From Cerioporus squamosus (taxonomy: Eukaryota > Basidiomycota > Agaricomycetes > Polyporales > Polyporaceae): DNA of 14,755 bases. Position 1 is the first letter of the stretch, and every line of letters starts with the position of its first letter. The stretch spans positions 1 to 14,755 of the forward strand of contig JABYQS010000720.1 of assembly GCA_022592435.1 (NCBI GenBank), given 5' to 3'. A program made the position numbers and the translations under genes. The notes under the pieces are model-generated. The model searched no databases, had not been told where the DNA came from, and saw only the letters and a list, made by a program, of their open reading frames with translations. Below are positions 6,345 through 14,755 of this stretch, piece after piece.

Positions 6345-9300
6345 CTAATACTCGTCCTCCTCATAGTCGCCCTCCTCAACCTCGTACTCAGATGAATCAT
6401 GAGCAGCCTTGCGGTACCCTCCATGCGCGGGGACCCTCAAAGAGCTGGTGGCGTGGCGGGCATTGGCAGCCTAAATCCACGCGCACAAGTTTGCTGCAGC
6501 CTTGCTGGCTGGGCCCGCACCTGCGGAGCGATGCGTGTTTCCAGAGGGTGCTTTGGCGTGGTGTGCAGGATGGGCAGGAGGAGCGGCAGGGGCTGCAGTG
6601 TTCTGAGCATCACGCTGAAGCTCATGAAGCATCTTCAGCAGGCTCTTGATCCCGAGAGGGGCGGGCTTGATGCGTTTGAGAGCACGAAGAAGGGTCGGGC
6701 CCATGGGACCGTCGATGATCCGTTGACACTCGATGCACTCGAGCACCCAGACAGTGCCTCGGCCGAGGAAGCGTCTGACGACCTCAGCAGAAATACGCTT
6801 CTTCTGACCTGCGGGAGCTGCCGTGTCGTCTGTCTTCTTGGTGTCATAGTTCATCGTGACCCCCCGACAGTGTTCGAGCAGCTCGTCCAAGCTGCGTGGT
6901 GTGCGCTTCTGATTGGTGTGACGAATGTCGACAACAAAGTCGGCAGTGTTCCACAGACCATTCTGGTAGGTATGCAGCCAAGCCAGAACCGCGTCTTGTT
7001 CGAGCTTCTTGTCCCGAAGAGCTTTGGCATCCTCCCCAGCAGGTGCCGCTACGATCTGTATCTCCTTGTCCTCGTCGTCGCTGCCATGATCGCCATTCTG
7101 AACGCAAGCGGCTGCCACTTTGCAATGCTCGACAGCCGCAGCAACAGCTGCTGCATTGCGGCCTGTGGTTTCAGCGGTCCTGTGAGTTGGTTCCAGAGGG
7201 GCACCATCGACATCGACGACATCAGCGTCAGATTGCTCATCATACATCGGCGCCATGGCGATGCGCCAGGTACGAGGGAGAGCTGGAGCGGGAGGAGGCG
7301 CAGGGATGGGCTCATTCTCGATGTCCTCTGCCAAGAGATCTTCCTCTTCGTCATTGGCAATGGAGATGACATCGTCCTTGGCATCCAACACAGCAGAGTG
7401 ACCCACAGCAATGCACTTCCCAGCTGAGACAGCAGCTTCGTCTGAATTCGAGCGACCACGCTTCAGTGGAATCCCGACACCAAATGCCTGAATGAATAGT
7501 GTCAGTCCAGATCTGAACCTTACAGAGCGTGCAGGAGATGCAATGGTACAGTGAGACTCACCGGTATGATTCGATACTGGACCGACCAATGGGTATGAGT
7601 CAGCCTGAGTGTGGCGGAAGACTGAGGAGTTGCGACGGCTCACAGCTCAATATCAGAGTGTTGCTCTTGATGGATGCCACCCTGATGGTCCAGGGCCCCA
7701 ATGCACCGCCAGAAGCGAACATCTTCAACATCTACTGGGACATCAATGTAGACGTCGCCTGATGGTTCGATGTCAGCCGTGCAACATGGAAATCAGCAAG
7801 CCACAAGACGTACCTTCCAAAAGTAAGAGGGACTTGGCAAGGCCTTTGAGGCAGGTAGTGGACTTGACAGAAGCGAGGTTGCCATTGCAATAAAATCGAA
7901 GGGGGAGGTCATGGAGGATGGTCATAACTTGTGCACCCTCCTTGTCGACAACACAGTCGCGTAGGTCACGACCAAGCAAGCGCGGCAACCTTACCCTCAC
8001 CATGCCACACATCCTGTGTGGGCCAGTGCGCAGCCCCAGATGGGAACATCTTCGTACTCTGACGCTTCTGTCCCAATTAATTAGTCAAGGAAGTACAGTT
8101 ACATCTTTGGACATTGTCTGACCTGCCGAGCCTCCCACTGAGCAATGTACTCCTGGTACTCCTGCAGCGGATCGTCGGGGGTGAGGGAGATGTCCTCCTC
8201 CATCAGGAGGACTGTGTCACTGCCAACATTCCATGTGTTCACAGGAGACAGCGACCACTCGCTGTCCTGATATTCATCGTCAATCTGAAGCATAGTACCA
8301 CCTCCTTGGACCTTGAGCAAGCTGCGAAGGGTGTGTGTGGGAGGGGATAACACTCACAATCTCACATGCAGCAAGAGCAGCGCAGAGCGTCTCACCATAC
8401 GCACCAAGCTTCGCTCCGGGCTTGCCATACTCAGAGTTGTCATCAGACTCTGAGTCAGGTACCATGGGCACAGTGTCCTGCTCGATGGGGGCTTCATGCT
8501 GCGGGACAGCAATGGGACGAGGTGCAACATGGCTCTGCAGATGTCAACACCGTGAATTGAGATGAAGTCAGGACTTGAACGATCAATAGAACGTACCCCA
8601 TCAGCCCCGGTATCCGGTATGTCTTTGAACATTGCATCCCACTCTGCAAGTCCCTGCGCCTGTTGAAGGGCAGTCGCTTCCTCTTGGAGGGCTGAAGAGG
8701 TACATGAGGACACAGACTCTGATAAGCGAGTTGCGAGACATACCATTTGCCACAGGAATGCCAGCAGGCCCTGATGGCATCAGAGGTCCAGCGATAGGAC
8801 CCAAGGCAGCCGGAACTTCCATTGATGGCCCTGGAAGGGGGGTGAGAAGGGCAGGATCTATGACCGCAGACTCCAGGCCAGCCGGAGCCGACAGAATGCT
8901 TGAGAGCGGTGAGCTCGGACCAGCCTGAAGACAACTGTGAGCCCAGAGGCTAGCCACACATAAGTAGACATAAAATAGAGGCACATACCTCTACCAACGG
9001 CACCTCCAACAGGCTCTCCACAACAAGCCCGAGCATGTAGAGGTCGACCTGGTACTGACCGGCAGACTCTGACTCTGGAGTCACAGAGCTGGGCGAGGTG
9101 CCGCTCTTCAACCATGCTCGAACCCGCTTCCAACCCACCAATACTTCCTCGGAGATGATGCGGTCGAGGACAGCATCACGGTCGCCAGGCGCAATCTTGA
9201 AGCCAGGCCCATGCAGCTGCGGCTTGCCGATCCAGAGGCGAAGTATTTTCTACAGACATGGCAGGTAAGCGGCGGTACATCATGATGTATAGAGGGGAAC

Positions 9301-9451
9301 CTGGAATGCTCACATGAAGGACAGGTTCCGACAAGTGTGAACTGACACAGAAGGCTCACTATGAGTACACATTGACAGAGAGGCCGAGCATGGTGAATTG
9401 AAATTACAGTCCATCCTTGGTCAGACGTGAAGGAGTGCTCATATCAGCCAT
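6345..9451 (-). CDS. Gene B: 12-exon orphan gene with acidic C-terminal tail; in-frame TAG near the end
   Basis: I do not recognise the family. Exons by splice signals and phase: 9451..9408, 9341..9314, 9249..8989, 8924..8744, 8691..8597, 8534..8358, 8284..8123, 8067..8001, 7927..7814, 7758..7644, 7604..7562, 7487..6345. All phases agree and the total is 810 codons. The start reads MADMSTPSRLTKDGL after a CT-rich leader. Visible parts are a helical N-terminal region (KIAPGDRDAVLDRIISEEVL), a Pro/Ala-rich linker, an acidic middle (MVPDSESDDNSEYGKP) and a basic/helical segment near 6700-6850 (KKRISAEVVRRFLGRGTVW). The frame has TAG at 6473..6471 but stays open for another 41 codons to TAG 6347..6345, ending SSEYEVEEGDYEEDEY, which looks like a native tail. 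Weak points are the AAG acceptor of exon 9 and the 39-nt intron 7643..7605. The gypsy LTR begins 8 bp past the final stop. An upstream in-frame opening to 9682 leaves a longer N-terminus possible. Confidence 0.6.
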
Positions 9452-9683
9452 AGTGATGACAGGTGTTGAAAGCGGTCGAGAGAGGGGAGGGAGCACAGTC
9501 AAACAGGGGGGAGAATGCACAAGTTCGTCAGTGGTCACGGTGGTATGAGAGAGAGCAGAGCAGGGTGAGAATTGCCAAGTTCCACAACTCTGCACCTGGA
9601 AGAGCAACAGGAATAAATCACAGCAGGGTTCCGCCCAGTCGTTTTGCCTGTAACCATGTGCAGAGAGCCGACGCATATGCACG

Positions 9684-10027
9684 TTAAGCGATCACGTTCC
9701 TGCAAACCCGCCAGCGCCTTGAATCTTGGAATCTTGATTTGCCCCCACCGCCCGATGCCGTCACCTCATGAAGGCTTGATATGGGCTCCATTGCTTGAAG
9801 GAATGCGCGTGAGGCATTATTCAGTTCAACATACATACCTGGTTCCATAGACAGAGTAGGTCGAAATGATGTGCGGCCTGTAATCTGGTGCAGCTGCACA
9901 CCTCATTAGGCAACCACAAGAATGGCAGCTCTGCATGAACATGTGGCACTCAAAGGACATGCACAAGATCTGGTACATAGAAGTGAGACTAGTCTCGTCT
10001 GATGGTACACACATACACGTAACTCAT
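9684..10027 (-). CDS. Possible small Cys-rich protein (about 51 aa)
   Basis: Tentative model: ATG 10027 (MSY), intron 10018..9970 (donor GTGTATG, acceptor ACCAG), exon 9969..9839, intron 9838..9700 (donor GTATGT, acceptor TTTGCAG), exon 9699..9684 ending TAA. All phases agree. The middle exon has six clustered cysteines (C6, C11, C18, C21, C23, C27) around HMFMQSCHSCGCLMRC, suggesting metal binding. The earlier ATG at 10113 is unlikely to be used because it lies about 12 nt from a TATA box and would precede the expected transcript start. Alternatively this exon splices, in frame, to an acceptor near 9668 and forms the 5' end of gene B. Function unknown. Confidence 0.3.
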
Positions 10028-10124
10028 GTTTGTTCTGCAGGGCAACGTGCCTGTCTCACATGCCAAGGCGGTCAGCCGATGCGCAGGCTGGTGGGCGTAC
10101 GCACCTGATTCATGCGAGTAGCGG

Positions 10125-10131
10125 TTTATAG
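10125..10131 (-). promoter_or_regulatory. TATA-like box upstream of the Cys-rich ORF / gene B
   Basis: Minus-strand CTATAAA at 10131..10125 lies about 100 nt upstream of the ATG at 10027. A start site roughly 30 nt downstream, near 10100, would give a leader of about 70 nt. It is downstream of the small hydrophobic ORF on the same strand. Confidence 0.35.
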
Positions 10132-10174
10132 AAAGTGCCAGAACGGCGCCACAGTGTGAGTTGCAAATTCGGAA

Positions 10175-10438
10175 TCAGCTCCGATAGGCTATAATGAGTT
10201 GCTCGTTGAGTGCGACCGTCGCTGGACTGGCGAGTCGTCTGTCACTGCTACTAGTAGGACTATGACAATCAACATATTCGAGAACAGTAGCCAAATCGAT
10301 TAGAGGAAGGAAAGTGATTATAGCGAATGCAATGCCTAAAGGAACAGTGAACAAGGAAAATATTACGACCAATGCAGTCACTAAAGGAATAGTAAAGTGC
10401 GAGAGCGAGCATGCAGAGTAGAGTAAGGGAGCGGCCAT
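10175..10438 (-). CDS. Small hydrophobic ORF (87 aa), possible membrane protein
   Basis: ATG 10438 to TGA 10175. The N-terminal half is strongly hydrophobic, with two likely membrane helices, about residues 15-33 (HFTIPLVTALVVIFSLF) and 34-52 (TVPLGIAFAIITFLPLI), followed by a polar tail. It starts 13 nt after the stop codon of the zinc-finger gene and could equally be that gene's 3' untranslated region. Single-exon open frames of this size occur by chance, and no family is recognised. Confidence 0.3.
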   Translation of the reverse strand: MAAPLLYSACSLSHFTIPLVTALVVIFSLFTVPLGIAFAIITFLPLIDLATVLEYVDCHSPTSSSDRRLASPATVALNEQLIIAYRS

Positions 10439-10451
10439 GCTTAGAAGACCA

Positions 10452-12700
10452 CTACTTCTGCTTCCACTTCTTGCAGAACCTACTCCACTGACCTGCGTCG
10501 GAACGTCCACGATCGACCCACCACTTGCGCTCGCCATTGACAAGGCCAGCAGCTGCCCATGCTCGCGAATTGTCCAAGAACATTGCACGGACAAATGACA
10601 CCTTGAACGCCTGCTCAAACGCGACCTCCTTGGGCATATGGTACTCATCTTGGAACTTTTGCATCGCAGCAAACCCGATGGCCATGTCTGAGACATACTT
10701 CAGTGGCCAGCCATGTTTACCACGTGGTGCAGGACCCAGATCGAGAGTGCTTGCGCTCGTCGAAGCCTGCTGGAGTGCGGCAGAGAACATCAGGGATGGG
10801 CGACGATCAGAAGAGCCGGTGATCGCACTAGTCGAGTTGTCGTGCTCGAGGTGGGCGGAGTGGGTGCTCAGTGTTGAACAGGCGGACAGGCTCGGAGTGA
10901 CAGCACGGGATGACAAGGGGGAGCTCGGACAAGAGGAGAGGTCATAAAGATTGGATGCACTAGAGGCTTGTCGGAGTGTCGAGGGGGTCACCACTGAGGT
11001 GCGAAGAGTCAAAGGAGCTGCGGGCGCCGACGGAGACCACTGGTCCTCATCGTCAGGGAAGAGAGGGAGGTCCAATGAGGGTGAATGGGATGGGGTGGTG
11101 TTGGAAGAGCTGGGAGTGTGGTAGTGGTGAGAGGAGTTCGACGAGCTACGAGATTGAACCCGACTGCCATGCGACGAGTGAGAGAAAGATGCAGCCGGTG
11201 GCAAACAGGCAGCTACTGGTGTGTTGACGCTCCCACCATGAGGTCCGAAGGAGCGAATTCGACGCGGAGTCGAAGGAAACAGCCTGAGGATCAAAGATGA
11301 GCACACAGTGCGCTTGCAAACACAAAGCACACTTACGATGGGTCATGGTCGACGAACTCAATGTCGGAGTGGCCATCGTCAGTCGAGAACAAACGAGTTC
11401 GCTTGACTCCACAGTTTGGCATGCCATACCCTCGTGTGACACCAGACAGATGGTAGTGCAGCTTACCACCTGCATCCGAGAGGTTGCAGTAGGGAGAGGT
11501 CATAGAGCCATTCACCCAGAGATACCTCTTCCAGTCCCACCACTGGAAGGGCTTCTCGTCGAGCAAGAACTGCTTGACAATGTCAATGCAGTCCTTTGGG
11601 TGCCACAAGGGATGATAGGGGCAATGAACCTCGAAGACCTTGGGCTCTTCCTGGTCATCCTACAAGAACGAAGAATGAAGAGAGACTAGTGCAGAAGCAG
11701 ATGGGTGAGCGTACCTTGGTCCACCACAGCACCGACTTGACCTCGCCACTCTGTGCGGTCAGCAGGCTTTGGAGGGTCTGACACTCTGTCTGCACACGGG
11801 CATCGGTGTCGATGTCTTGCATGCGGCCGTGGTATGCAGGCGAGATGGAAATTGCGAAGCTCGGCTCTTTGCTCTTGCCCTTCCGTGTCGCAGACAGTGT
11901 TTGAATGCTTGATGAAGCGACAGGGTGCGTGACAGGAGGAACAGCATGTGGGGGATAAGGAGGGACATATGAGGGGTAAGGAGCGTTGTGTGAAGGCGGA
12001 GCTGCGGGCACGGGTGGAGCAGTGTGCGCAGGTGCAGGGGGAGCGGTGTGCGCAGGTGTGGGCGGAGCGGCGTGCGCAGGCAGAGGCAGAGCAACATGTG
12101 CAGGCAGAGCAACATGCGCTGGTGGAGGCGGAGGCGGAGGGGGTTGAGCAGGGGGGGAGCAGGAGGGGTGTTGAAGGGCGGGGCAACATGTACAGGAGGT
12201 GCTGAGTCGATGTCAACATGTAAATGATGATCACTATTGACAGTGTGACTCACGAAGACCCCTGTTATGCTTCCCAACAGCACATGTCCGAAGGTCTGGA
12301 AGAGTCCGGCGAGCATTCTGGCAGCATTGCAAACACAGTCCGAAGAGACAGTCTGCGTTGGTGATGCGAGGGTTGCGAAGGCCTTGACAGGGGATTCCTG
12401 GGCACCGAACACCGGTTCAGTGACCCTCTGCACCCCTTGGAATATCTTCAAGCCAGCTGAAGTACGTGCAGGGGTCGTAGGACGGTTGAACATTGCGGGA
12501 GCACTGGATAGAAGTCCGTGAGTGCTGCATCAATACGATAACATGAAGGTTGGTCTCACCGCCTCGTACCACCAGTTGCGGTGCTCCTCCTTCGTAACAC
12601 CATTGCACAGTTGAGGTTGCAACACAAAGCCGATATGGCAGAGGGGACATGGCTGTAGATGAGCGAGCGGGGAGGGTCCGTTGGCAGGCACAAGTGCCAT
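10452..12700 (-). CDS. GRF-type zinc-finger protein gene, five exons, with two apparent disablements
   Basis: Exons: 12700..12560, 12503..12254, 12201..11715, 11659..11337, 11283..10452. Introns are 52-56 nt with GTGAG, GTACG or GTAAG donors. The N-terminus resembles a GRF zinc finger: CPLC at 18-21, HRNWWYEAC ending at C48, then CTYFSW from C59, matching CxxC...(W/F)Y..C...C.(F)F.W. GRF fingers bind single-stranded DNA or act as protein modules in several nucleases and helicases. A Cys-rich stretch follows (RCPGIPCQGLRNPR, ADCLFGLCLQCC), then a long Pro/Ala repeat linker, a Trp-rich block (VLWWTK...FQWWDWKRYLWVNG) and a C-terminal helical, basic region (WPLKYVSDMAIGFAAMQKFQ ... GQWSRFCKKWKQK). 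The latter two are unknown to me. TGA at 12419..12417 (codon 76) interrupts the frame, and a C7 tract (G7 on the plus strand, 12151-12157) shifts it; one added base makes the exon sum exactly 678 codons. A pseudogene or sequence errors are both possible. Confidence 0.65.
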
Positions 12701-12750
12701 AGCGGCTGGTCGTGAGGTAGAGCTGGATGTTGGAAAGGAACGAGGCAGGC

Positions 12751-12757
12751 TTATAAA
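12751..12757 (-). promoter_or_regulatory. TATA box of the zinc-finger gene
   Basis: Minus-strand TTTATAA at 12757..12751 lies about 50 nt upstream of the ATG at 12700, leaving room for a start site near 12725 and a leader of about 25 nt. It supports 12700 as the true start. Confidence 0.5.
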
Positions 12758-14755
12758 GGCTCACTTGAGTGACTTCCCGACAGCACGACACAAATGTGAG
12801 GTGTTTACTTAGCAGTATTTATCAGCAAAAAATCGTCTTATTTGCTGGAGAGGGCTGGTGTGATTTAGCACAAGTATGTAGTAGGATAACACTGAAGCTA
12901 GGGTACAACCTGGGACGGAAAGGGTCAAACAAAATCTGACTAGCAAAAAGACCCCGACCTTGCAACGAAGCAGTTCGGCCACACAGCACTAACATAACTC
13001 TGTAGTGCGCAAGTCTGGAGGTTTGTCACAGTTGAGTCATAAGCGCCTCTGCACCAGGGCGTTCAGTATAACCTGGGATGGAAACGGTGAAACAGAAACA
13101 CTGGAGCGGAAAAGCGCCTTCCTCGCTAGGAAATGCTTGAGTGGAAGTGCAGTGTTACCAAGCTCTAAGGCTCATGGTTAATGCTTCCACAGTCGTGAGC
13201 AGAAGGGACTTACCGTGCTGTTAAGCAGGTAGAAGTGCTTGATAATTTTGAAACTTACTATAACCTGGGACGTTTCTGCTTCACATGTTCATAACTAACC
13301 TAAATAGTATTCAGTCTAGTCTGCAGCTTGGTTACTTAGCATCCCAAACCGACGTCAATTTGCATTGTCAGGGAACAATTTGAATGCAGTTTAACTTGTT
13401 ACTCTACTGTGCTGGGAGTGATTATGGATCAAGTTAGTAGGTAGTTGTCCTACCAATGCACATAAAGAACTTGTCACTTGTCACCCACATTGGCTGCAGC
13501 CCAGGGCCCCAGGCAGTGAGAGGAGCATTTCTGCTGTTGAGCTTCACAGCACAATACATACAATGGTGATTGCAAGTGGCCTGGTTTTGCTGTGCATTGA
13601 CCTCAAGCATGTGTTTTGATAGCATGCTCTATGACTTTGATTATTGTAAAGTCAAGGTCAGTACTGTGCACTTCTGTGCACTTGGCTGTTGGAAGGCAAG
13701 TAAGACTCTTGAGCAACAAAGCTGCACTGAATCAAGGACTTGGTTGCTATACCATTGGAATGGTTTAATCAGCAATTTTGGTGGATTGTGACACCAGACA
13801 AATTTAGGGTGCACAAAGTGCACTGCCCCTGAATGCATCAGCAAGACTGCACTTTTTGGAAACCACATGGGACATACTGCTGGAATCACAGACCTGAAAC
13901 AGATATGGTGAGAGACTGCAGAGGGTATGAGAATGACTGTCATGGAGCCCTGCAATATACTGCAACCCTTGCAGTGCTTTATCAGGGTGTGTAGACTCAC
14001 TTGGCAGACCTAAGTCTTGTGCTGTGAAAATCTGCAGTATCAGGAGATGGCACCATATACCTATACTGTATCTATTAGCTCCAAAGCCACGTGATAACTT
14101 CACCATGGGCAGAAGATACACAAATTGCTGGTAGGCAGTGAGGTTCTTGTTGTTGTCCATCTTCAAAGCCTTGTACAGTGAGATTATCTGAGCAGTATGA
14201 GTGGATTATACTGGACACAATTACAGTATCATATCTATTTTCTTTTTTCTTCAAGCCATTTGCACACATTTCACTGGTCGAGATGGGGTTTCTCTCCATT
14301 GACATAAATTTTAGACACCTTACCTCACTTTTTGAGTCTATCTTTCCCTGTCTTTCATCCTTTTTGATCAAATTTGCAGGCACTTACCCTCAAATGCTCT
14401 GCAAGTGACAGATGGACACTATTTACACCTTTTTCCACATAATTTCTATGGATTTAGAGTGTTCCACACCTCTTCATGGGATTTGTTGTATGAAGAAGCC
14501 AGAAAGGCAGGCAGAGTGCACAAGGTGCTGTATGGCACCTGAAAAGCCTGAAAGGCTTTAAAAAGCTCCAAAAAGCCCAAAAAGGCAGCCTGCAGCAAAG
14601 AAATTTGCTATATAAGGGAGGATACCTATATGAGGTCTAGCCAAGTTAGTATACCATAAAACTGACAAACACGCTGTAAATACCCAAATGTCCTGAATGG
14701 CACATAAATATACATAAAGACAACAAAAGTCTTGGAAAAGTCCTGAAGCTTTGTG
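12758..14755. other. Long stretch without a convincing gene
   Basis: The sequence is visibly richer in A and T than the coding half of the window. It holds three copies of a degenerate motif around AACCTGGGACG (12903-12950, 13066-13114, 13257-13279) and a run of AAAAGCC-like units around 14535-14590. It also has a tandem 10-mer CTGTGCACTT near 13663-13682 and a plus-strand TATATAA at 14609-14615 that might serve a gene beyond the window. One minus-strand segment (14187..14001, between an acceptor-like and a GTGAGT site) encodes MDNNKNLTAYQQFVYLLPM and may be an exon or an eroded remnant. No other frame looks coding. Confidence 0.6.
12903..13279 (+). repeat. Three degenerate direct repeats with AACCTGGGAYG core
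   Basis: Copies start at 12903 (GTACAACCTGGGACGGAAAG), 13066 (GTATAACCTGGGATGGAAAC) and 13257 (ACTATAACCTGGGACGTTTC). The first two stay alignable for about 47 nt (…GGTSAAACARAA…AAAAG) with scattered substitutions. The third shares only about 15 nt. Spacings are about 163 and 191 bp. They may be fragments of a decayed dispersed element. Nothing shows a function. Confidence 0.5.

Noticed and set aside
6399..7427. 342-codon plus-strand open frame
   Set aside because: It is antisense to the last exon of gene B, whose splice phases and acidic tail support the minus strand.
10105..10113. ATG-AAT-CAG as first exon of the Cys-rich gene
   Set aside because: It lies only about 12 nt from the TATA box, ahead of the expected transcript start, and its best in-phase acceptor is a poor GAG site.
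10525..10947. 140-codon plus-strand open frame
   Set aside because: It is a shadow of exon 5 of the zinc-finger gene.
12383..12432. A 36-nt intron that would remove the TGA of the zinc-finger gene in frame
   Set aside because: It is shorter than any intron in these genes, has a weak donor and would delete the CPGIPC cysteines; noted only as an alternative.
1..14755. CRISPR array, tRNA, rRNA or bacterial operon structure
   Set aside because: No regularly spaced repeats, cloverleaf-like gene or ribosome-binding-site-led gene string was seen; the intron signals are eukaryotic.

Overview
This window looks like a filamentous basidiomycete genome, probably an Agaricomycete. The evidence is several minus-strand genes broken by many short introns (mostly 50-75 nt, donors nearly always GTGAGT or GTATGT, CTNAY-like branch points), together with fungal-type Ty1/copia and Ty3/gypsy LTR retrotransposons. 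No bacterial operon, CRISPR array, rRNA or tRNA gene was seen. All exon models and counts were made by hand from splice signals and frame continuity.

Layout. Positions 1-1304 hold the 5' part of a minus-strand gene (gene A) that leaves the window at position 1. Positions 1438-6336 are a 4.9-kb composite of two truncated retrotransposons. The left part is the 5' half of a copia element on the plus strand (422-bp LTR, primer site, gag, protease, integrase). The right part is the 5' third of a gypsy-type element on the minus strand (483-bp LTR, primer site, gag-like frames). They meet tail to tail near 4205. Both lack reverse transcriptase, RNase H and a 3' LTR, so neither can move on its own. 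The composite fills a gap of only about 140 bp between gene A's start codon and the stop codon of the next minus-strand gene.

Positions 6345-9451 hold gene B, a 12-exon gene of unknown function with an acidic C-terminal tail. Upstream of it, 9684-10027 may encode a small Cys-rich protein. Positions 10175-10438 hold a small hydrophobic ORF. Positions 10452-12700 hold a five-exon gene for a GRF-type zinc-finger protein with a Cys-rich segment, a Pro-rich linker and an unrecognised C-terminal region. Positions 12758-14755 have no convincing gene, only degenerate repeats and one possible coding remnant.

The most interesting signals are mechanistic. The gypsy element carries a 12-nt primer-binding site that is a perfect complement of the predicted first 12 nt of its own RNA, the hallmark of Tf1/sushi-type self-priming. 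The copia element has a 17-nt primer site matching the anticodon arm of initiator tRNA-Met (half-tRNA priming). Three reading frames (copia gag, gene B, the zinc-finger gene) each carry one in-frame nonsense codon, and the zinc-finger gene also has a one-base slip in a C7 tract. I found no coherent new multi-gene system; the three host-type genes are orphans by eye.
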